From an uncultured Prevotellaceae bacterium (GTDB lineage Bacteria > Bacteroidota > Bacteroidia > Bacteroidales > Bacteroidaceae): DNA of 64,000 nt. The stretch's first letter is position 1. Every line of letters begins with the position of its first letter. The translations under genes and the position numbers were made by a program. This document shows, piece after piece, positions 37,937 through 45,718 of this stretch. The notes under the pieces were generated by a model that saw only the letters and a program-made list of their open reading frames with translations, was not told where the DNA came from and did no database searches. The stretch is from contig CACZZQ010000001.1 of the NCBI GenBank assembly GCA_902785695.1, positions 62,001-126,000 on the forward strand, given 5' to 3'.

Positions 37937-38539
37937 TTAGTATTCGCAGAGCGCCAGTTCTATCTGGTGCTCTTTTGCCATGCGTCGCAGATTGATGAGT
38001 GCATACCGCATACGTCCCAGTGAGGTGTTGATGCTCACGCCGGTGAGATCGGCAATCTCCTTGAACGACAGTTGTTGGTAGAAACGCATATATACCACTT
38101 CACGCTGAGGTGTAGGAAGAGTCTCTACCATCTTCTTGATGTCCAGCAATACCTGCTCGTTGATCATCTCAGTCTCTTTGCTGATATCCATGACCGATGC
38201 GCTCTTCAGGTTCTGAAGGTCGTTGCCTTCATTCACTTCGATGATGTGGCTTGTCTGCTGCTGGCGATACCAGTCCATGATGCAGTTATGGGCAATACGT
38301 GTAATCCAGAAGATGAACTTGCCGGAATCAGTATACTGGCCTTTTTGTAGGCGGGTAATGACCTTGACAAATGTCTCTTGGAAAATGTCATCGGCAATGT
38401 CATGATCGCGAACTACGAACATGATATATGTGAATAACTTCGTCTGAGTGCGGCTGAGCAACTCGTCAAACGCAGAATTATTACCTTTTACATAGAGCAA
38501 TGCCAACTCTTCGTCGGTTACTCCTTCAAAATTCTTCAT
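37937..38539 (-). CDS. RNA polymerase ECF-type sigma-70 factor
   Basis: Alternative sigma factor of 200 residues. Region 2: FDELLSRTQTKLFTYIMFVV, DIADDIFQETFVKVI and FIFWITRIAHNCIMDWYR. Region 4: LPTPQREVVYMRFYQQLSFK followed by EIADLTGVSINTSLGRMRYA. No anti-sigma gene is adjacent, so control is not by the usual co-encoded FecR/anti-sigma; both neighbours are convergent or divergent and the gene is monocistronic. Its own promoter has both consensus elements, implying transcription by the primary sigma. Confidence 0.9.
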   Translation of the reverse strand: MKNFEGVTDEELALLYVKGNNSAFDELLSRTQTKLFTYIMFVVRDHDIADDIFQETFVKVITRLQKGQYTDSGKFIFWITRIAHNCIMDWYRQQQTSHIIEVNEGNDLQNLKSASVMDISKETEMINEQVLLDIKKMVETLPTPQREVVYMRFYQQLSFKEIADLTGVSINTSLGRMRYALINLRRMAKEHQIELALCEY

Positions 38540-38628
38540 ATGTTAAGTGTTATTGTTATGAAGTAAATTTTGTTTCGATAGGCAATAATTTTTGGTTTTA
38601 TGAGTTATTGAAATTGGTTTATCGGCTG

Positions 38629-38660
38629 CAAAAATAAGTAAATTTGGTGTAACGACCAAA
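38629..38660 (-). promoter_or_regulatory. Promoter of the ECF sigma gene
   Basis: Minus strand -33 TTTG (38657-38660) and -7 TATTTTTG (38629-38636) with a 20-bp spacer. About 90 bp of leader follow. Confidence 0.65.
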
Positions 38661-38731
38661 TTTTTTTCCTTATTTTTGCGTCTTTAGATTAAAACTATTG
38701 TGTTAATGATGGTTGTTTCTGACTTTTTTAA

Positions 38732-38758
38732 TACCTTTGCACACGATTTCCGTGTGTA
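38732..38758 (+). promoter_or_regulatory. tsaD promoter with overlapping dyad
   Basis: -7 TACCTTTG (38732-38739) followed directly by CACACG-ATTTC-CGTGTG (38740-38756). The dyad covers the expected transcription start, so it could be an operator or a 5'-terminal RNA hairpin. Confidence 0.55.
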
Positions 38759-38775
38759 GTATGGAGTCGTGATTT

Positions 38776-39804
38776 ATGATGGATGATATATATATATTAG
38801 GTATAGAATCAAGTTGTGATGATACATCGGCCGCAGTGCTAAAGAATGGTGTCCTGCTCTCTAATGTGACAGCTTCTCAAGCAGTGCATGAGGCCTATGG
38901 TGGAGTGGTGCCAGAATTGGCATCTCGTGCTCATCAGCAGAATGTGGTGCCGGTAGTCGATCAGGCTATTAAACGTGCAGGTATTACAAAGGAGCAGCTT
39001 ACAGCCGTTGCTTTTACGCGAGGACCGGGTTTGATGGGCTCGTTGCTGGTGGGTGTCAGCTTCGCAAAGGGCTTTGCCCGATCGCTGGGCATTCCTCTGA
39101 TTGACGTAAACCATCTGCAGGGACATGTGATGGCTCATTTTATTGATGGAGATGACGGTGAATTTAATCCTCCACCATTGCCCTTCCTCTGTCTCTTGGT
39201 GAGTGGAGGCAACTCACAGATCGTGTTGGTGCGTGCCTATAATGACATGGAAGTGCTGGGACAGACCATTGACGACGCAGCAGGTGAGGCTATCGATAAG
39301 TGCTCGAAGGTGATGGGACTGGGCTACCCGGGTGGACCTATCATCGACCGACTGGCCCGTCAGGGTAATCCTAAGGCTTATCAGTTCTCAGAACCACAGA
39401 TACCAGGGTTGAACTATAGCTTCTCTGGACTGAAGACCTCGTTCCTCTATAATCTTCGTAAGTGGATTGAGGATGATCCATACTTCGTAGAGCATCATAA
39501 GGAAGACCTCGCTGCCTCGCTGGAGTGGACTATCGTGGACATCCTGATGAAGAAACTCCGTTTGGCGGTGAAGCAGACGGGTATCAAACATGTGGCTGTA
39601 GCAGGTGGCGTGAGTGCAAATAATGGACTGCGCAATGCGTTCCAGGATCATGCCCGCCGATATGGATGGAATATCTATATCCCTAAGTTCAGCTATACCA
39701 CTGACAACGCAGCTATGATTGGTATCGTGGGACATCTGAAATATCAGGATAAGGAATTCTGTCCTATCGATGCACCTGCATTTAGTAAAGTGACATTTAA
39801 GTAA
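38776..39804 (+). CDS. tsaD: tRNA N6-adenosine threonylcarbamoyltransferase
   Basis: Catalytic subunit for t6A37 in ANN-decoding tRNAs. 342 residues. ILGIESSCDDTSAAV, VPELASRAH, the metal motif NHLQGHVMAH, LLVSGGNSQIVLV, and GVSANNGLR are diagnostic. Two adjacent in-frame ATGs (38776, 38779) are possible starts. cinA-like follows after 9 bp. Confidence 0.96.
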   Translation: MMDDIYILGIESSCDDTSAAVLKNGVLLSNVTASQAVHEAYGGVVPELASRAHQQNVVPVVDQAIKRAGITKEQLTAVAFTRGPGLMGSLLVGVSFAKGFARSLGIPLIDVNHLQGHVMAHFIDGDDGEFNPPPLPFLCLLVSGGNSQIVLVRAYNDMEVLGQTIDDAAGEAIDKCSKVMGLGYPGGPIIDRLARQGNPKAYQFSEPQIPGLNYSFSGLKTSFLYNLRKWIEDDPYFVEHHKEDLAASLEWTIVDILMKKLRLAVKQTGIKHVAVAGGVSANNGLRNAFQDHARRYGWNIYIPKFSYTTDNAAMIGIVGHLKYQDKEFCPIDAPAFSKVTFK

Positions 39805-39813
39805 AGAAAAAAT

Positions 39814-40329
39814 ATGGATTTTGAAGGAAGAATAATAAGTAGGGAGATCAGCCAGCTGCTTTGGGAAAGCGAAAAGACGGTGGCTACTGCAGAGAGTTGT
39901 ACGGGTGGGCGTATCGCTGAGGCGATTATTGCCGTACCTGGTGCCTCAAAGTATTTCAAGGGTGGCATCATCTGCTATGTCAACGAGGTGAAAGAGAACC
40001 TGCTGGGTGTGTCGCATGAGTTGCTTGAGGAAAAGACTGCCGTGTGCGAAGAAGTGGCAATAGAAATGGTAAAGGGCGCATGTAAGTCCCTGAATACGGA
40101 TTATGCCATAGCTGCAACGGGCTTGGCAGGACCTGGTGGCGGTACCAAGGAAATTCCCGTGGGTACTATATGGTTGGCTTGCGGAACGTCTGACAAGGTT
40201 GTGACTTGTAAGGTTGAGGAAGATCATGGCCGTGACATTAATCTGGCCATTGCAACCAACAAGGCCATTCAGATGTTTTGTGACTTCCTGAAAGCAGAAG
40301 AACCTGTAGTGGAGGAGCCTGAGAGTTAA
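39814..40329 (+). CDS. CinA-family nicotinamide-nucleotide amidohydrolase (PncC-like)
   Basis: 171-residue protein consisting only of the C-terminal CinA domain: TVATAESCTGGRIAEAI, SKYFKGGIICYVNEVKENLL, AIAATGLAGPGGGTKEIPVG. Predicted to deamidate NMN for NAD recycling. The N-terminal COG1058 domain of full CinA is absent, as in many free-standing PncC proteins. Coupled to tsaD. Confidence 0.88.
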   Translation: MDFEGRIISREISQLLWESEKTVATAESCTGGRIAEAIIAVPGASKYFKGGIICYVNEVKENLLGVSHELLEEKTAVCEEVAIEMVKGACKSLNTDYAIAATGLAGPGGGTKEIPVGTIWLACGTSDKVVTCKVEEDHGRDINLAIATNKAIQMFCDFLKAEEPVVEEPES

Positions 40330-40388
40330 AAAACTTTAAGACTTTGATAATTCTTAAAACATATTTCTTAATTCTTAATTAAAAGTTG

Positions 40389-40396
40389 TACCTTTG
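40389..40396 (+). promoter_or_regulatory. -7 element of rpmB-rpmG-DUF4295
   Basis: TACCTTTG followed by CACCC, about 52 bp before rpmB. Preceded by two TTCTTAA heptads around 40364-40379. Confidence 0.55.
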
Positions 40397-40448
40397 CACC
40401 CTGTTTGGAGTAAGTATCAAAAAAGGATCACAATTAAAGTAGATAGAA

Positions 40449-40712
40449 ATGTCTAAGATTTGTCAAATCACAGGAAAGAAGGCACAGATTGGTAATAATG
40501 TGTCTCACTCAAAGCATCGCACAAAGCGCAGCTTTGACGTAAACCTGTTCAGCAAGAAATTCTACTATGTAGAGGAGAACTGCTGGATACAGTTGAAGAT
40601 CAGTGCTGCTGGCCTTCGCATGATTAATAAAGTAGGTCTGGATGCCGCTTTGAAGCAGGCTGTAGCCAATGGCTTCGTGGATTGGAAAGACATTAAAGTA
40701 ATAGGAGACTAA
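40449..40712 (+). CDS. rpmB: 50S ribosomal protein bL28
   Basis: 87 residues; [20 protein letters not shown] and [15 protein letters not shown] are typical L28. First gene of a tight ribosomal protein operon (6 bp to rpmG). Confidence 0.96.
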   Translation: MSKICQITGKKAQIGNNVSHSKHRTKRSFDVNLFSKKFYYVEENCWIQLKISAAGLRMINKVGLDAALKQAVANGFVDWKDIKVIGD

Positions 40713-40718
40713 TAGACC

Positions 40719-40910
40719 ATGGCAAGCAAGAAAGCAAAAGGTAATCGCGTTCAGGTAATTCTGGAGTGCACCGAGATGAAGAATAGTGGTCTTCCCGGCA
40801 CAAGCCGTTACATTACGACTAAGAATCGTAAGAACACTGCTGAGCGTCTGGAGCTGATGAAGTATAACCCCATCCTGAAGAAGATGACTCTTCACAAGGA
40901 GATTAAGTAA
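40719..40910 (+). CDS. rpmG: 50S ribosomal protein bL33
   Basis: 63 residues: [20 protein letters not shown] and [20 protein letters not shown]. Only one cysteine is present, so it is the zinc-free (C-minus) type. Confidence 0.95.
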   Translation: MASKKAKGNRVQVILECTEMKNSGLPGTSRYITTKNRKNTAERLELMKYNPILKKMTLHKEIK

Positions 40911-40922
40911 TTGTAAGACAGA

Positions 40923-41081
40923 ATGGCAAAGAAAACCGTTGCTACCCTCCATGAAGGTTCAAAGGATGGTCGCGCTTACTCTAAGGTAATCAAGATGGTA
41001 CGCAGCCCAAAGACTGGCGCTTACATCTTCGATGAGCAGATGGTTCCTAATGAGGCCGTTAAGGACTTCTTCAAGAACTAA
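40923..41081 (+). CDS. DUF4295 protein (Bacteroidota ribosome-associated)
   Basis: 52 residues starting MAKKTVATLHEGSKDGRAYS and ending EAVKDFFKN; basic and lysine-rich. DUF4295 regularly follows rpmB-rpmG in this phylum; I recall it being identified as an extra large-subunit protein (bL38) in a Flavobacterium ribosome structure, not verified. ATG 40923 lies 12 bp after the rpmG stop. In relatives ftsY usually comes next; here a terminator and an insertion element follow. Confidence 0.88.
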   Translation: MAKKTVATLHEGSKDGRAYSKVIKMVRSPKTGAYIFDEQMVPNEAVKDFFKN

Positions 41082-41115
41082 TCTAAGTGAATTGAATTTT
41101 ATTCTACATAATTAA

Positions 41116-41143
41116 GGCTGTACGCTTTGGGTGTACAGCCTTT
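41116..41143 (+). terminator. Intrinsic terminator after DUF4295
   Basis: Stem GGCTGTAC (41116-41123) / GTACAGCC (41133-41140), loop of 9 nt, followed by TTTATTT. Ends the ribosomal protein operon. Confidence 0.85.
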
Positions 41144-41159
41144 ATTTCTATTTGCATTT

Positions 41160-41193
41160 GTAAGTATGCCATTTAGTACTCGTAAGTATGCCA
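41160..41193. repeat. 22-bp spaced duplicate beside the IS left end
   Basis: GTAAGTATGCCA occurs at 41160-41171 and 41182-41193. The second copy is part of the sequence that resembles the right flank of the IS. Confidence 0.6.
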
Positions 41194-41337
41194 CTTAACC
41201 CAACTTTGCCTTTGATGTAAAACTTTCAGAAATTTCTTGGGTAAAAATGTCGGGTGTTGCTTTGTAAGTTTCTGATTTCCAATGATGGCATCTTCAAAAT
41301 TCGAATTGTAGTACCCAGAAGTCTCGGAGAAAAGTTG

Positions 41338-41345
41338 TACCTTTG
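41338..41345 (+). promoter_or_regulatory. -7 element of the transposase gene
   Basis: TACCTTTG, 8 bp before the ATG; the transcript would be close to leaderless. Confidence 0.5.
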
Positions 41346-41353
41346 CCCCCGCA

Positions 41354-42601
41354 ATGTACTTTATCAGCGAGACACGTTATAATCCGAGGACTCAGCGTGA
41401 CGAATTCTATTATCGCATCAAGGAGTCTTTCCGCGACCTGTCAGGCCGTCCTCGTCACCGTCTGATGCTGACCGTTGGCTTCATTGAGGAGGACTTGGGA
41501 CCGTACGATGTCCGCGACATCGGTCGCTGCCTGACGTGGCTGCATGAGCATCAGGGGGAGCAGGACCTGTTCGGCGACGCGATGTCCCGCTACAAGGAAG
41601 TGGTACGCCGCCTTGCCCTGCCGGACATGGTGGACACGCTCGCTGCCAAGACGCGCGTTCCGGCAGACCCGGAGCAGAGTGTGCTCGTCTGCCTCGATGC
41701 AGGCATAGCCACTGAGGACAATCTCAGGGAGATAAAGGCCAGGGGCTACGACTACCTGTGCGTGAGCCGCACCCGTCTGTCGGACTATGAGCTGTCAGAA
41801 GACACGAAGACCGTCAAGGTGCTTGACACGAAAAAGCAGGAGATCTGTCTCACCCGCGTAAGGCAAGAGGAAGGCGGTGACTACTACCTGGAGATCAACT
41901 CACCAGCAAAGGCCATGAAGGAGACGTCGATGAACCGCCTGTTCAAGGAACGCTTCGAGGCAGAGATGACAAAGGCCAGGGATGCCCTGACGAAGAAAGG
42001 CGGGAAGAAGACCTACGAGAAGGTCATCGAGCGCGTGGGAATGGCTATACAGAAATACCCGTCCATATCCAAGTACTATGTCATCGACTACGTCCGCGAC
42101 GAGAAGAACCCGAAGAATATGGCCGACATCCGGTGGCGCATAGCCATCCCTGAGAACGTCGACAAGCAGAGCGGCATATACTTCCTGCGCACCAACCGCG
42201 ACAAGCTCGACGAGAAGGCAACGTGGGACTACTACAACCTGATCCGTGAGATAGAGTGTACCAATAGACAGCTGAAGACGGACCTGCAGCTGCGTCCCAT
42301 ACACCATCAGAAGGATGACAGTTCGGATGCACACCTGTTCCTCGGGCTGCTCTCTTACTGGATAGTGAACACCATACGCTACAAGCTCAGGCAGACGGGA
42401 GAGACATGCTACTGGCCGGAAATCAAGCGGCGCATGTCAACGCAGAAGGCCATCACCACGGAGGCTGTCAATGCTCTTGGCGAGAAAGTCAAACTGCGAC
42501 TGTGCAGCAATCCGACGAAAGCGGCAGAAGACATCTATGAACGGCTACAGTACAAGAAGATGCCGTTCCGACGAAAAACAAAAGTTTGTAGTACCCAGTG
42601 A
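41354..42601 (+). CDS. IS1634-family transposase with internal deletion (probably inactive)
   Basis: 415 residues, GC-richer than the neighbours. N-terminal sequence RIKESFRDLSGRPRHRLMLT and VGFIEEDLGPYDVRDIGRCL is typical of Bacteroidota IS1634 transposases. The second catalytic Asp is in VLVCLDAGIATEDNLREI and the Glu in REIECTNRQLKTDLQLRPIH. Family members are usually 550-600 residues and carry the first Asp in an (F/Y)D(L/V)T-type motif; here only about 30 residues separate the N-terminal domain from the second-Asp strand (RYKEVVRRLALPDMVDTLAA) and no such motif exists. I infer an in-frame deletion of roughly 150-200 codons. Transposition would need a full copy elsewhere. Confidence 0.85.
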   Translation: MYFISETRYNPRTQRDEFYYRIKESFRDLSGRPRHRLMLTVGFIEEDLGPYDVRDIGRCLTWLHEHQGEQDLFGDAMSRYKEVVRRLALPDMVDTLAAKTRVPADPEQSVLVCLDAGIATEDNLREIKARGYDYLCVSRTRLSDYELSEDTKTVKVLDTKKQEICLTRVRQEEGGDYYLEINSPAKAMKETSMNRLFKERFEAEMTKARDALTKKGGKKTYEKVIERVGMAIQKYPSISKYYVIDYVRDEKNPKNMADIRWRIAIPENVDKQSGIYFLRTNRDKLDEKATWDYYNLIREIECTNRQLKTDLQLRPIHHQKDDSSDAHLFLGLLSYWIVNTIRYKLRQTGETCYWPEIKRRMSTQKAITTEAVNALGEKVKLRLCSNPTKAAEDIYERLQYKKMPFRRKTKVCSTQ

Positions 42602-42693
42602 GGCAAGCGAGCCTGCGAAAAGGGTGGAAACAGCTAGAAAATCAGAAAAAAGGGGTCAAAGTTGGGTTAATACTCATAAATGAGCCATTTGCG

Positions 42694-43839
42694 TTATCGA
42701 CTTTTTTGACGCGTATATAGTGCTTCGTATTCCTTTGCCACCTTGATATAATCGTGGTGCTTACGGACGTATTCTATGCTTTGGCGTTTTAGTTCCGGGA
42801 TGCGGTCGGGATGTAAGACGAGCTGTTCCAATTCTTCACGGACACTTTCGTAGGTTGGCTGTACGTTGATGATGGGACGCAGTTCATGTTCGTTGATAAT
42901 CTCATAGTTTTCGGGCTCTCCACCACCGATGCAGATAATGCCTTTCGACATGGCCATTAAGGGATTCATGGAAGGCGTATAGCTATATAGCTGGTCAAGG
43001 ATGGCATCGCTACCATCCATGAGTTGCTGGTACTCACTGAAAGGGACACCCTCGGCCTTGATGAGTTCCATCTTTTCGGGATAAGCCTGTAGAACGTCCT
43101 CTGCTGCTTTGAGCATGATGTCTGTTCCCTTATAGGCACTTCGCCCTTTGCTGATGCCAATGAAAAGTCTGAGAGGTGAGGGGTGAGAGACAATTGCGAG
43201 GAGGGAGCAATTGGGGAGCTTTGCGGCAGGGGAGAGAGGTGAGAGGTTGACTGGCATCTTGATGGGAAGGGGAACGAAATGGGTTTTCTCCTTGAAATAG
43301 GGTTCATAGCATATTTGATACTCGTAAAGGCCGGTGATAATCTGGTCGCAGTCGGCAGCAATATATTTGTTTAGTCGCTCTTTGGCCGTACCCAGCCAGT
43401 CGCGCTGCTCCCTTACGGCAGATTCAATTGTACGTGCCTCTTCCCCTATGTTGAAGTCGCTATAGCGCAGAGGCTTGTTGTATGTACACTCGTGTACCCA
43501 ATACCAGTCCATGCCCATTGCGCATAGTACCATCATTTTGTTGTGTTTTCTCAGATATTTGTATATGGGCAGTATGCGCTCGGCTTTCAACTCCAGGAAC
43601 ATGGGATTGATAAGTTGCACCACATCATAGCCCCGCCATCGCGGCAGTTGCGCATAGACCTTTGTCAGTAACTTCAGTCCACCCAGTTTCCCCTCCTTTC
43701 TGCTGAGGTCTATATCACGTGGATAGTTCTTCCAGAAGTCGCCATTCGAAGCCACTGTAACCTGATGTCCCAGTGCGCGCAGTCCTTCTGCCAGTGTGGC
43801 GTGAACATTGCTGTATTCTCCAAGCAGTAGAATCCTCAT
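42694..43839 (-). CDS. Glycosyltransferase, GT4-like (GT-B fold)
   Basis: 381 residues. Rossmann-type start MRILLLGEYSNVHATLAEGL with HQVTVASNGDFW, and a second domain with GISKGRSAYKGTDIMLKAAE and MDGSDAILDQLYSYTPSMNP ... GGGEPENYEIIN, consistent with nucleotide-sugar binding. The donor and acceptor are unknown. A stretch of about 24 residues (around SPLSPAAKLPNCSLLAIVSH) is encoded by a repeat and interrupts the domain junction. It overlaps the next GT2 gene by 4 nt and is the distal gene of a four-gene leftward glycan operon; the IS right end is 23 bp away. Confidence 0.82.
   Translation of the reverse strand: MRILLLGEYSNVHATLAEGLRALGHQVTVASNGDFWKNYPRDIDLSRKEGKLGGLKLLTKVYAQLPRWRGYDVVQLINPMFLELKAERILPIYKYLRKHNKMMVLCAMGMDWYWVHECTYNKPLRYSDFNIGEEARTIESAVREQRDWLGTAKERLNKYIAADCDQIITGLYEYQICYEPYFKEKTHFVPLPIKMPVNLSPLSPAAKLPNCSLLAIVSHPSPLRLFIGISKGRSAYKGTDIMLKAAEDVLQAYPEKMELIKAEGVPFSEYQQLMDGSDAILDQLYSYTPSMNPLMAMSKGIICIGGGEPENYEIINEHELRPIINVQPTYESVREELEQLVLHPDRIPELKRQSIEYVRKHHDYIKVAKEYEALYTRQKSR
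43170..43248. repeat. Repeat-derived insertion inside the GT4 gene
   Basis: Contains CAATTGC (43191-43197) and GCAATTG (43207-43213) as an inverted pair and heptad-like GAGAGGTGAGGGGTGAGAG flanks. On the sense strand these read as TCAC/CTC-rich heptads without stops. Confidence 0.6.
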
Positions 43840-44825
43840 CGTTCTCTATTAATAAGTGGTAATGTACGCATGAGGAAGGCCAGTCCTATTTTTGAGTTGG
43901 TAAGTTTTCTAAACCACGTGTATTTCTTTGTGTAGTCCTTGTCGGGCAGTGGGAACAGTCCCTTCTTGCGTAGCTCTTCCAACCGTCGGTCAAGATAATG
44001 CTTACTTCGTGTTTCTACGATGACCTTATAGATATAGTCCATTGTCAGTTGGTGGACTCGACGCAGTAATGCCATACGGTCGCTGCCTGGAATGACTGCA
44101 GCAAAGTTGTAGAGACGGTAAATGGCGGCTTTGAAGTCATTGAGGCGCTTTAACATGTTGCGTATATCCACACTCGTTGTTATAGAGTTCTCGCGTACCC
44201 TGTAGTAGTAGGCCTCAGCATCAGTTTGCAGAATGCTACCTGCCCGTAGGATGAGTAGTGGCGTAAACTCCTCGTCTTCGTGATAGATACCAGTTGTGAA
44301 ACGCAAATCACCAAGAATCGTCGACTTGAACAGATAGCCACATGCCGTTGCCTTGATGTTCTGGTGGCGCAGGAGGAAACGGCCAGTGACGAGTTTCTGG
44401 TCAGTATACACCTTCTGGCTCTTGGCCTTCCTGCAGAACTCAAACATCACCATGTCTGGCGATTGGAACCTGGCCATATCCAGACAGTGTTCATACTGGT
44501 TGGTAATCAGCGCATCATCGGCATCAACGAACTGGATATACTGTCCCGTAGCGTTCTGCAGTCCTCTGTTGCGGGCACTTCCTAGTCCGCCGTTCTTCTG
44601 ACGGATATAGATAATATTGTCCAGATAGTTGTCCAGACTATTGAGAGACGATATCGTTGAACCGTCATCCACGACAATGATTTCCCGTTCATGTTTCCTT
44701 AACGACAGTCTGAGGATGCTGTCCAGACAATCGTATAGCATCTCCGTTGGGATATTGTAAACGGGTATGATGAAGGTTACGAGAACCTGGTTCTTGTCAT
44801 TTGTAGTGTCTTGTAGAGTTTGCAT
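43836..44825 (-). CDS. Glycosyltransferase family 2
   Basis: 329 residues, GT-A fold. VTFIIPVYNIPTEMLYDCLD, IIVVDDGSTISSL, RNRGLQNATGQYIQFVDADD (DxD motif) and YHEDEEFTPLLI (catalytic-base region ED) are present. The C-terminus (about 230-329) is helical and basic. The start lies 49 nt inside the upstream GT2 gene, which is unusually long for an overlap; a later start would clip the first beta strand, so ATG 44825 is kept. Confidence 0.88.
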   Translation of the reverse strand: MQTLQDTTNDKNQVLVTFIIPVYNIPTEMLYDCLDSILRLSLRKHEREIIVVDDGSTISSLNSLDNYLDNIIYIRQKNGGLGSARNRGLQNATGQYIQFVDADDALITNQYEHCLDMARFQSPDMVMFEFCRKAKSQKVYTDQKLVTGRFLLRHQNIKATACGYLFKSTILGDLRFTTGIYHEDEEFTPLLILRAGSILQTDAEAYYYRVRENSITTSVDIRNMLKRLNDFKAAIYRLYNFAAVIPGSDRMALLRRVHQLTMDYIYKVIVETRSKHYLDRRLEELRKKGLFPLPDKDYTKKYTWFRKLTNSKIGLAFLMRTLPLINRER

Positions 44826-45718
44826 AATATATTGATTCCCATTGTTTTGAGAATTATAAGTTTGATCTTGTGCGAGAGTGAGCTATTGTTGCCTGCATGT
44901 CTGATGCTGATACTCGGCAGCGTGGGCTGTAGGCCCGTCAGCGCATAGGTGTGTATCTGTATGTCCACCATGTGCATATAGAGCTCCTCGACAGCGGGGT
45001 CGCTGACGTTGTCCAACAGGTTCATCAGTTTGATGGCTCTCAGGTGTGCCTCAAGCAACGATGTCCATTCTTGACCTTGTGCCAGTGCGGTGATGCCTTG
45101 TGGGTTCTGGGTGTAGTAGTACATTCCTTGTCCCGTTGTTGTTACTACCTTTGCCTGCTGCAGAATAAGGGGTAGTGTTTGTGCGTCCTCGAACAGCACG
45201 CCTTTTGGGAACCGTATGTCACGAAAAAGCTCCCGTCGGTAAATCTTGTTCCAGGCATAGGTGTGAAGATAGGCCTTGCTCTCCAGCCAGTACTCCTTTG
45301 CATCGTTGTAGGTGCACTCTCCAAACGTCAGGATATCATCCTTGCCGTCTGCGAATCGTTTGCTGATGGGAAACTCCAGAATGTCGTATTCAGGATGATT
45401 CTGTAGTTTGTCGACGAGTAGTTGATAGGTGTCTGTGCCTATATAGTCGTCCGAGTCTACGAAGGTGATATAGTCACCTGTCGCCATCGCAATGCCAGCA
45501 TTACGTGCATCGCTCAGTCCGCCGTTCTCTTTGTGGATAACGCGAATGCGGTCATCGCGCCTGCTCCACTCATCGCACTGTGTCGGACAGTTGTCGGGTG
45601 AGCCGTCATCCACCAGTATGGCTTCCCAATCTTGAAACGTCTGACCGGCAATACTGCCGATGCACCGTTCCAAAGTTTCCTCCACTTTATAGACGGGTAT
45701 GATGATGCTCAGTGTCAT
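44777..45718 (-). CDS. Glycosyltransferase family 2
   Basis: 313 residues. LSIIIPVYKVEETLERCIGS, AILVDDGSPDNCP, GGLSDARNAGIAMATGDYIT and FVDSDDYIG (DxD), then FPKGVLFEDAQTLPLIL. Overlaps the methyltransferase gene by 4 nt. Probably adds a sugar to a lipid-linked surface glycan with its neighbours. Confidence 0.9.
   Translation of the reverse strand: MTLSIIIPVYKVEETLERCIGSIAGQTFQDWEAILVDDGSPDNCPTQCDEWSRRDDRIRVIHKENGGLSDARNAGIAMATGDYITFVDSDDYIGTDTYQLLVDKLQNHPEYDILEFPISKRFADGKDDILTFGECTYNDAKEYWLESKAYLHTYAWNKIYRRELFRDIRFPKGVLFEDAQTLPLILQQAKVVTTTGQGMYYYTQNPQGITALAQGQEWTSLLEAHLRAIKLMNLLDNVSDPAVEELYMHMVDIQIHTYALTGLQPTLPSISIRHAGNNSSLSHKIKLIILKTMGINILCKLYKTLQMTRTRFS

Larger units (their letters stand above)
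41195..42670 (+). mobile_element. IS1634-like insertion sequence, 1476 bp
   Basis: Perfect 14-bp terminal inverted repeats: TTAACCCAACTTTG (41195-41208) and CAAAGTTGGGTTAA (42657-42670). They enclose one transposase gene. The outer TTAA is self-complementary, so the true ends may be CCCAACTTTG with TTAA as target. Flanks 41177-41194 (TACTCGTAAGTATGCCAC) and 42671-42688 (TACTCATAAATGAGCCAT) match at 13 of 18 positions and abut the ends exactly, which could be an old long target duplication. A 13-bp direct repeat TTGTAGTACCCAG lies inside both ends (41306-41318, 42586-42598). Confidence 0.85.
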
